Position numbers and translations under genes: made by a program. From UBA3210 sp963648895 (lineage in GTDB: Bacteria > Bacillota_I > Bacilli_A > RFN20 > CAG-449), in contig CAVJGK010000057.1 of assembly GCA_963648895.1 (NCBI GenBank), positions 1-9,347 of the forward strand: DNA of 9,347 nucleotides, given 5' to 3'. Below the pieces are notes generated by a model. It had not been told where the DNA came from. It was given only the letters and a program-made list of their open reading frames with translations, and searched no databases. Position 1 is the first letter of the stretch. Each line of letters starts with the position of its first letter. Shown here in pieces: positions 1 to 3,855 of the stretch.

Positions 1-46
1 TTTCAAAAAATCTTATAAATTAATGCTAAATATCGGTTTTAATTCC

Positions 47-63
47 TAGATTTAATAAATCTA
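47..63. repeat. 17-bp perfect palindrome upstream of hpf
   Basis: TAGATTTA (47-54) and TAAATCTA (56-63) are perfect 8-base arms around a single A at 55. The site lies about 70 bp upstream of the hpf -10 box. It could be an operator for a dimeric regulator, or an AT-rich dyad near the end of an upstream gene outside the window. No T-tract follows it, so a terminator is unlikely. Nothing else is recognisable in 1-107. Confidence 0.4.
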
Positions 64-107
64 AAATGAATTAAAGTTAAAATTTGGTAAATTTTGAGTT
101 TGGGGTA

Positions 108-136
108 TTTTCTTATTAGCGCTTTCATTGTATAAT
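108..136 (+). promoter_or_regulatory. hpf promoter
   Basis: A perfect TATAAT -10 box lies at 131-136. With a 17-bp spacer the -35 position is 108-113, which reads TTTTCT and is a poor match to TTGACA, so the promoter may depend on the -10 region or an activator. The expected transcription start is near 143, the first base of a perfect hairpin. The -10 is clear from sequence; the start site is inferred. Confidence 0.7.
113..128 (-). promoter_or_regulatory. cre-like site (CcpA operator) in the hpf promoter spacer
   Basis: Read on the minus strand, the 16 bases are ATGAAAGCGCTAATAA. Against the Bacillota cre consensus WTGNAARCGNWWWCAW this matches every constrained position except one (T for C near the 3' end). 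The site fills the region between the -35 and -10, a placement that gives CcpA repression in known cases. The lactococcal homologue of hpf (yfiA) is reported to be under carbon catabolite control, so a cre here makes biological sense. Binding itself is inferred. Confidence 0.55.
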
Positions 137-142
137 ATAAAT

Positions 143-160
143 GTAGTTAGAGATAACTAC
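143..160 (+). promoter_or_regulatory. 5'-terminal hairpin of hpf mRNA
   Basis: GTAGTTA (143-149) and TAACTAC (154-160) form a perfect 7-bp stem closed by a GAGA (GNRA-type) tetraloop. Because the stem begins where transcription should start (7 nt after the -10), it would cap the 5' end of the mRNA, a position known to protect transcripts from 5'-dependent decay. It could alternatively act as a DNA operator just downstream of the start site. Confidence 0.55.
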
Positions 161-165
161 AGAAA

Positions 166-180
166 ATCACATTATGTGAT
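166..180 (+). promoter_or_regulatory. Second leader hairpin abutting the hpf ribosome binding site
   Basis: ATCACAT (166-172) and ATGTGAT (174-180) are perfect inverted arms around one T. As RNA this is a 6-bp stem with a UUA loop. The last base of the stem touches the GGAGG Shine-Dalgarno at 181-185, so the structure could hide or present the ribosome site. The arrangement TCACA-N3-TGTGA is the inverse of a CRP site and is not one. Confidence 0.5.
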
Positions 181-192
181 GGAGGTACTTAT

Positions 193-729
193 ATGAAATG
201 TCAAATTGTTGGTAAAAATATTGAAGTTACAGATTCAATTCGTAACGCAATAGAAGAAAAATTACATCGTATGGACAAATACTTTGTAATTAATGATGAT
301 GTTGTTGCAAAGGTTTTAGTAAGAACTTATAAAACATCGCAAAAGGTTGAAATCACTATTAATACTAAGATGATGGATTTCCGTGTCGAAGTAAAACATG
401 AAGACCTATATGCTGCAATTGATATTGCTATTGATAAATTAGAAGGTCAAATGAGAAAACTTAAAACTAAGTTAGATCGTAGACACAAATTAAGCTTAGG
501 CGAATCTATTGCATTTGAAAACTTCACTCAAGAAGAAGATGATAGCAATGATGAAATGGTTAGAGTAAAGGAAATTTATTTAAAACCAATGGATTTAAAC
601 GAAGCTATTACAAGAATGGAATCTATCGGACATAACTTCTTCTTATTCAGAGATGAAGAAGATGACTGCGTATCTGTAGTTTACAAAAGAGAAGATGGAG
701 GATATGGTGTCCTCCAAGGAAAAGAATAA
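193..729 (+). CDS. hpf: Ribosome hibernation promoting factor, long form (HPF/YfiA/RaiA family)
   Basis: This cytosolic protein binds the 30S subunit in slow growth or stationary phase, blocks the mRNA/tRNA path and joins two 70S ribosomes into an inactive 100S dimer. At 178 aa it is the long form typical of Bacillota. An N-terminal S30AE domain spans about residues 2-100, with a charged linker (about 100-119). The C-terminal dimerisation domain (about 120-176) carries the family signature LKPMDLNEAI, the GHNFFLFRDEE stretch and a VVYKREDGGYG ending. The start is set by GGAGG at 181-185, 7 nt before ATG. The gene stands alone between its own promoter and terminator; secA, the usual neighbour in Bacillus, does not follow. 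A cre-like element and two leader hairpins suggest control by carbon state and mRNA structure. Confidence 0.96.
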   Translation: MKCQIVGKNIEVTDSIRNAIEEKLHRMDKYFVINDDVVAKVLVRTYKTSQKVEITINTKMMDFRVEVKHEDLYAAIDIAIDKLEGQMRKLKTKLDRRHKLSLGESIAFENFTQEEDDSNDEMVRVKEIYLKPMDLNEAITRMESIGHNFFLFRDEEDDCVSVVYKREDGGYGVLQGKE

Positions 730-744
730 ATTTTTTACCCCCCT

Positions 745-776
745 AAGAGTAGTTCTCCCCTGAACTACTCTTTTTT
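745..776 (+). terminator. Intrinsic terminator of hpf
   Basis: AGAGTAGTTC (746-755) pairs perfectly with GAACTACTCT (762-771) across a 6-nt TCCCCT loop, extended by one A-T pair (745/772). The T-run is 771-776. It follows the hpf stop by 16 nt. The inner arms GTAGTT and AACTAC are the same as those of the 5' leader hairpin at 143-160. Confidence 0.92.
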
Positions 777-791
777 ATGCGTTTTTTGGCC

Positions 792-812
792 TATTATTAT
801 AAAATAATAATA
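792..812. repeat. AT-only inverted repeat between hpf terminator and HAD promoter
   Basis: TATTATTAT (792-800) and ATAATAATA (804-812) are perfect 9-base arms around AAA. The sequence is low complexity, so the symmetry may be chance. It could act as an UP-like AT-rich element upstream of the next promoter. Confidence 0.3.
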
Positions 813-819
813 AAATAAA

Positions 820-848
820 TAGATTATTTTTTTACATAAATGTATAAT
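820..848 (+). promoter_or_regulatory. Probable promoter of the HAD operon
   Basis: A perfect TATAAT lies at 843-848, preceded directly by TG as in the hpf promoter. The -35 position at 17-bp spacing (820-825, TAGATT) is poor; TTTACA at 831-836 resembles a -35 but is only 6 bp away. Transcription starting near 855 would give a very short leader of about 10 nt that still keeps most of the AGGTGA ribosome site (854-859). Confidence 0.45.
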
Positions 849-864
849 TAGTTAGGTGATGTGA

Positions 865-1710
865 ATGATTAAAGTTATCGCAACCGATTTAGATGGTACG
901 TTATTCTATCCAAAACGTAAGTTACATTTAATTTCTAAAAAAAATAAGCAATTCCTCCAGAATGCTTTGAAATCTGGAAAGGAAGTAATTCTCGTAACTG
1001 GTAGAAATTATCGTATTGCAACAAAAGTTGAAGATTGCCTCGAAATGAAAAATCAATTATCTATAGTTGGATGCAATGGTGCTTTCATGATCCATAAAGG
1101 TGAATTAATTGAAGAAACACCAATGGATAATGAAAAAGCTTATGAACTATATGAAAAATTATCTGAATTAAAAATTGTTAAAGTTTGGATGATTTTTGGT
1201 AATGATGAAATCATGTATGTCGATTCTAGCAATGTTGGACCTTTAGTTAGAACAGCAGGCTATTTTGGATTTAATCTTCAAGGTGCTTATTATGAACCAT
1301 TTGTCATTTCTAAATCTAAAACATCAGAATTTATTAAAAATCCTGAAAATAAGATTTATAAGATGATGCCTTGGTTTGGTACAGGTAAAAAAGGAGTTGA
1401 AAAAGCTCGTTTATTTACTGAAAAATGGAATAAAGAGCATGATGGAAATACATTTACCTTTAGCTGGTCAAAAAATGCGATTGAAATTACAGATGGTAGA
1501 GTCACTAAAGCTGTATCACTTGTAAAATTAATTGAAAAACTTGGCTATAGTCGCGATGAAGTCGCAGTAGTTGGCGATTCGGGTAATGATGTTTCAATGT
1601 TTAAAGAATTCCCAAATTCATATTGTATGAAACATGCACCGCTTCAAGTTCAAAAAGAAGCAAAAACGATAATCAAATCATTCGATGATTTAAAGAATTA
1701 CATTAAATAA
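865..1710 (+). CDS. Cof-type HAD-superfamily hydrolase (subfamily IIB phosphatase)
   Basis: This is a cytosolic Mg-dependent phosphatase that probably acts on sugar phosphates or related small phosphate esters; the substrate cannot be read from sequence. All four HAD motifs are intact. Motif I is DLDGTLF, with nucleophile D8 and acid/base D10. Motif II is VTGRN, with T45. Motif III is K215 in the GRVTKAVSLVKLI stretch. Motif IV is GDSGND (237-242), with D238 and D242. The C2-type cap lies between motifs II and III (about residues 80-205). The length of 281 aa is normal for the Cof family. The start is supported by AGGTGA (854-859), 5 nt before ATG. The next gene begins 9 nt after this stop, with its ribosome site overlapping the stop, which shows co-transcription. 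Confidence 0.93.
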   Translation: MIKVIATDLDGTLFYPKRKLHLISKKNKQFLQNALKSGKEVILVTGRNYRIATKVEDCLEMKNQLSIVGCNGAFMIHKGELIEETPMDNEKAYELYEKLSELKIVKVWMIFGNDEIMYVDSSNVGPLVRTAGYFGFNLQGAYYEPFVISKSKTSEFIKNPENKIYKMMPWFGTGKKGVEKARLFTEKWNKEHDGNTFTFSWSKNAIEITDGRVTKAVSLVKLIEKLGYSRDEVAVVGDSGNDVSMFKEFPNSYCMKHAPLQVQKEAKTIIKSFDDLKNYIK

Positions 1711-1719
1711 GGAGTATTT

Positions 1720-2583
1720 ATGAATCAAAAAACACATTTTACATTAAGTTTCTATCATTTAAACTTATCAGTCAGAGATACATTGGAATATGTACAAAAT
1801 AGAAAATCTTACCCAAAGAATATGTGGGAAGCTAAAAAGAATACTTTCAATTTAGCATTTAGAGAAAATTCACCATTCAATGGTTTTTGTGATCACAATG
1901 GCGACCAAGGTAATTTAGTTAGAAACCAATTAAAAGAAATGTATGATACATGTTATGGTGATGAACAAACATTCGTTTCTTTCGAAGGTGACGAAGTAAA
2001 ACCAGACCACAGCTTAAATTTAAAGGTTTTAGATTATATCTTACCATTAAGACAATCTTTAACAAATATCATTAGAGCTTATTTAAATAACCAAAAACAA
2101 GAAGGAACTTTAGAACCAGGAGTAGAAGAATTAGTTCAATTAGATGATGATTTCTATAGAATTATTTGTTCTATGATTCTTGCAGATTTATTATTCAACG
2201 TTCACTTTGTTGAATTCAATAAAGCAATGCAAGAAACACAAGGTAAAGAATCACCACAATCAAATTTCTGTGTTAATGACATTAAGAAAGTTATTGGTAT
2301 GTTCAACTTCATCAAACAAAACGCACGTCCTGATTTTGTTGAATTCCAAGAATGTTCCAAAGCAATGGAATTTGGCATTGATTTAATCTCTGCAAAACAA
2401 CCAGTACCAGAAGGATCTTCATTCCGTGCAGAATTCGATAAGATCATCCAAACATGGTTTGCACAAGTTGCACGTTTAGAACCAATCTGGAGAGAAAGAC
2501 ATCAATTCATCTGGGGACAATTAGTTGAATACGAAAGAACTTTACAAGCACAAGCTGCAGCAAAAGCTGAAGAAAACAAATAA
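1720..2583 (+). CDS. Conserved-looking hypothetical protein, soluble, 287 aa
   Basis: I do not recognise this family. No signal peptide or convincing membrane segment is visible; the most hydrophobic stretch (about 145-165, around IICSMILADLLFNV) also contains charged and polar residues. The composition is rich in Asn, Gln, Phe and acidic residues. There are five cysteines (C57, C78, C150, C184, C212) that do not form a recognisable metal-binding pattern. The last 15 residues are an Ala/Gln/Glu/Lys tail, probably helical or disordered. Leucine is written mostly as TTA, with many AAC and TTC codons, which suggests good expression. The start is fixed by GGAG at 1711-1714, overlapping the end of the HAD gene. 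It lies in an operon between the phosphatase and a small membrane protein. A link with the HAD enzyme is inference from context only. Confidence 0.85.
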   Translation: MNQKTHFTLSFYHLNLSVRDTLEYVQNRKSYPKNMWEAKKNTFNLAFRENSPFNGFCDHNGDQGNLVRNQLKEMYDTCYGDEQTFVSFEGDEVKPDHSLNLKVLDYILPLRQSLTNIIRAYLNNQKQEGTLEPGVEELVQLDDDFYRIICSMILADLLFNVHFVEFNKAMQETQGKESPQSNFCVNDIKKVIGMFNFIKQNARPDFVEFQECSKAMEFGIDLISAKQPVPEGSSFRAEFDKIIQTWFAQVARLEPIWRERHQFIWGQLVEYERTLQAQAAAKAEENK

Positions 2584-2587
2584 TTAG

Positions 2588-2616
2588 TTGTAACTTAATT
2601 TACTTTATAGTAATAT
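2588..2616 (+). promoter_or_regulatory. Possible internal promoter before the small membrane protein
   Basis: TTGTAA (2588-2593) and TAATAT (2611-2616) sit exactly 17 bp apart, each matching consensus at 4 of 6 positions. A short dyad, TTACT/AGTAA (2600-2604 and 2609-2613), lies in the same 56-bp gap. The matches are weak, and AT-rich sequence produces such pairs by chance; read-through from the upstream genes is equally likely. Confidence 0.25.
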
Positions 2617-2639
2617 TTAACCCAAGGTAGGTAGATAAA

Positions 2640-3110
2640 ATGGATATTGAAAAAGTTAAAAAGGCACAAGCTAAAAAAGTTAACGGCAATAAAATCGCAG
2701 AAATTATTTGGTTATCTATCGGTGGAGTATTCTTATTATGGGGTGTTGCTTGCTTAATCTTAGCTTTATTAATTCAAAATATTGGCTCAACAGATACAAG
2801 CATGAAATTAAGCCCATTATATTTCTTAATTGAATTCCAATCAAATTTTAAAACATGGTGGGATTCATGGTTCTTTTGGAAGACTACATCTTTCTTAAGT
2901 ATGGGTATTTGGTTTACTTTAATCTTTACAGTTTATGAATTAATCATCCTCGGCGTATATGCTTATAAGAGTGATGTTGATGAAAAGAAGCAAAGAGCTA
3001 AGAAACTTCGTGAAAACAATGTTAAGAAGTTCTTAGAAGAACAAGAATTAAATCAAAATAAAATAAATGAAACTCAACCTACAGAACAAGTAGAACAAAG
3101 CGCAATTTAA
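2640..3110 (+). CDS. Small two-pass membrane protein, hypothetical, 156 aa
   Basis: The family is not recognised. The N-terminus (1-19) is basic and lysine-rich. Membrane segment one is about 20-47. A short loop (48-82) holds an aromatic cluster reading WWDSWFFW. Membrane segment two is about 83-109. A charged tail (110-156) starts with a Lys/Glu-rich, probably coiled-coil helix (about 115-137) and ends in a Gln/Glu/Thr-rich disordered stretch. By the positive-inside rule both termini should be cytoplasmic. The ribosome site is AAGGTAGG at 2624-2631, 8 nt before ATG; the tetR gene uses a near-identical site. The gene follows the 287-aa protein by 56 nt and is last before the terminator. It could be a membrane anchor for its soluble neighbour, but this is inference only. 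Confidence 0.82.
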   Translation: MDIEKVKKAQAKKVNGNKIAEIIWLSIGGVFLLWGVACLILALLIQNIGSTDTSMKLSPLYFLIEFQSNFKTWWDSWFFWKTTSFLSMGIWFTLIFTVYELIILGVYAYKSDVDEKKQRAKKLRENNVKKFLEEQELNQNKINETQPTEQVEQSAI

Positions 3111-3134
3111 AAGTGAGGGTAACCTCACTTTTTT
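3109..3134. terminator. Shared terminator between convergent genes
   Basis: AAGTGAGG (3111-3118) pairs perfectly with CCTCACTT (3123-3130) across a GTAA (GNRA) tetraloop. TTTT follows at 3131-3134 and two A-T pairs extend the base of the stem. It sits directly after the plus-strand stop (3108-3110) and touches the tetR stop (complement of 3133-3135). On the minus strand the following run is only TTTT then AAA, so termination of tetR is expected to be weaker. Confidence 0.88.
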
Positions 3135-3690
3135 AGTGTATTAAATTATTTAAGATGTCAGTGATAATATCTTCTAATTCTTCTAATGTAACATTTAACT
3201 TGCCACGGAAATAATCAACCACTAGATCAATCATCCCATTGGCTGCGAAAGAAATTTCGACTTTTTTGTAACGCTCATTTTTGGACAGTCTAGTAATTTT
3301 AGTATCTTTAGAAAATCTTTCTAAGGATATTTTTTTTAATCTATCTAAAACATCTAAAGGATATTGAGTATTGACTACTGCTTTATAAAATTCTTCATGT
3401 TCTTTTAAAAAGATAAATATAGCGTGGACATAAGGATAAATAATATCATTATGCGAAGTGATGTAATTATCCATCGTATCTTCCAATACATCGATTAATT
3501 CGTTAGCTAAAGCAGTACATAATTCATAAATATTGTTGTAATGGCAATAAAAAGTACTTTTAGAAATGTCAGCTTTTTCACAAATATTGATGACTGTAAT
3601 GTTTTCAATATTGCCTCTTTCTTTAATTAATTGTGTTAATGCATCGCGAATTGCGTTCTCTGTTTTGATGAAATTTCGATTTTTAACCAT
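3133..3690 (-). CDS. TetR/AcrR-family transcriptional regulator
   Basis: This is a ligand-responsive dimeric DNA-binding protein. The N-terminal helix-turn-helix spans about residues 10-57, with the family core ITVINICEKADISKSTFY followed by the HYNN turn and helix 4. The C-terminal half (about 70-185) is all-helical. Its ending, with NGMIDLVVDYFRG followed by an acidic helix, resembles the TetR_C_7 type seen in DhaS-like regulators. At 185 aa it is of usual size. Translation starts at the complement of 3688-3690, with AAGGTAGG upstream as ribosome site. It is divergent from an MMPL transporter, a frequent arrangement in which the TetR protein represses both itself and the exporter. The 16-bp palindrome at 3727-3742 is the best operator candidate. 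The ligand is unknown. Confidence 0.92.
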   Translation of the reverse strand: MVKNRNFIKTENAIRDALTQLIKERGNIENITVINICEKADISKSTFYCHYNNIYELCTALANELIDVLEDTMDNYITSHNDIIYPYVHAIFIFLKEHEEFYKAVVNTQYPLDVLDRLKKISLERFSKDTKITRLSKNERYKKVEISFAANGMIDLVVDYFRGKLNVTLEELEDIITDILNNLIH

Positions 3691-3718
3691 TCGTTAACCT
3701 ACCTTTTAAAACTCTTTT

Positions 3719-3747
3719 TTTATAAATGTCCGAATTTGGACACATAG
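3719..3747 (-). promoter_or_regulatory. Probable tetR promoter
   Basis: Read on the minus strand, TATAAA (complement of 3719-3724) is a 5-of-6 -10 match. The -35 position at 17-bp spacing (complement of 3742-3747, CTATGT) is poor. The palindrome at 3727-3742 fills the spacer, so a bound repressor would block this promoter. Confidence 0.4.
3727..3742. promoter_or_regulatory. Candidate TetR operator palindrome
   Basis: TGTCC (3727-3731) and GGACA (3738-3742) are perfect arms around GAATTT; only one symmetric pair of the whole 16 bp is mismatched. Size and symmetry fit a TetR-family dimer site, and its place beside a divergent tetR gene supports this. It is the most GC-containing element of the intergenic region. 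Confidence 0.65.
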
Positions 3748-3770
3748 AAAAAATTAGTACTTTTTTCTAT
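3744..3770. repeat. Perfect 10-bp inverted repeat in the tetR-MMPL intergenic region
   Basis: ATAGAAAAAA (3744-3753) and TTTTTTCTAT (3761-3770) are perfect arms around TTAGTAC. It begins 1 bp after the TGTCC/GGACA palindrome and overlaps the presumed -35 zones of both divergent promoters. It could be a second operator, or a hairpin ending in T-rich sequence. As a terminator it would be odd, since no gene ends here. Confidence 0.5.
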
Positions 3771-3789
3771 CTTTTAATAATAGTATACT
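3761..3789 (+). promoter_or_regulatory. Possible promoter of the MMPL-adhesin operon
   Basis: TATACT (3784-3789) matches the -10 consensus at 5 of 6 positions. At 17-bp spacing the -35 (3761-3766) is TTTTTT, inside the right arm of the inverted repeat. Transcription would start near 3796, giving a leader of about 60 nt to the preferred start codon at 3856. Confidence 0.35.
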
Positions 3790-3804
3790 CATTCCGTTCT
3801 AAGA

Positions 3805-3829
3805 AATCAAATTATGATTTTATTTGATT
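3805..3829 (+). repeat. Inverted repeat in the MMPL leader
   Basis: AATCAAAT (3805-3812) and ATTTGATT (3822-3829) are perfect 8-base arms around a 9-nt loop. The ATG at 3814 lies in the loop. This argues against 3814 as a start and suggests a leader hairpin or a third operator, about 10 nt upstream of the ribosome site at 3840-3846. Confidence 0.4.
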
Positions 3830-3855
3830 GTCTTAAAAGAAAGGAATGTGTGCAA

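Noticed and set aside
166..180. ATCACAT/ATGTGAT dyad as a CRP or FNR binding site
   Set aside because: The half-sites are in the reverse order (TCACA then TGTGA with 3 bp between), and CRP-type TGTGA-N6-TCACA spacing is not met.
831..836. TTTACA as the -35 box of the HAD operon promoter
   Set aside because: It is only 6 bp upstream of the TATAAT, too close to act with it, and no -10 lies 16-18 bp downstream.
2180..2447. Short open frames on both strands inside the 287-aa gene
   Set aside because: They lie wholly within a well-supported gene, lack ribosome sites and have translations without family features. They are shadows.
3691..3855. Riboswitch or small RNA in the tetR-MMPL intergenic region
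   Set aside because: The inverted repeats are simple and AT-rich with no recognisable riboswitch core or terminator/antiterminator pair; operator sites are the simpler explanation.
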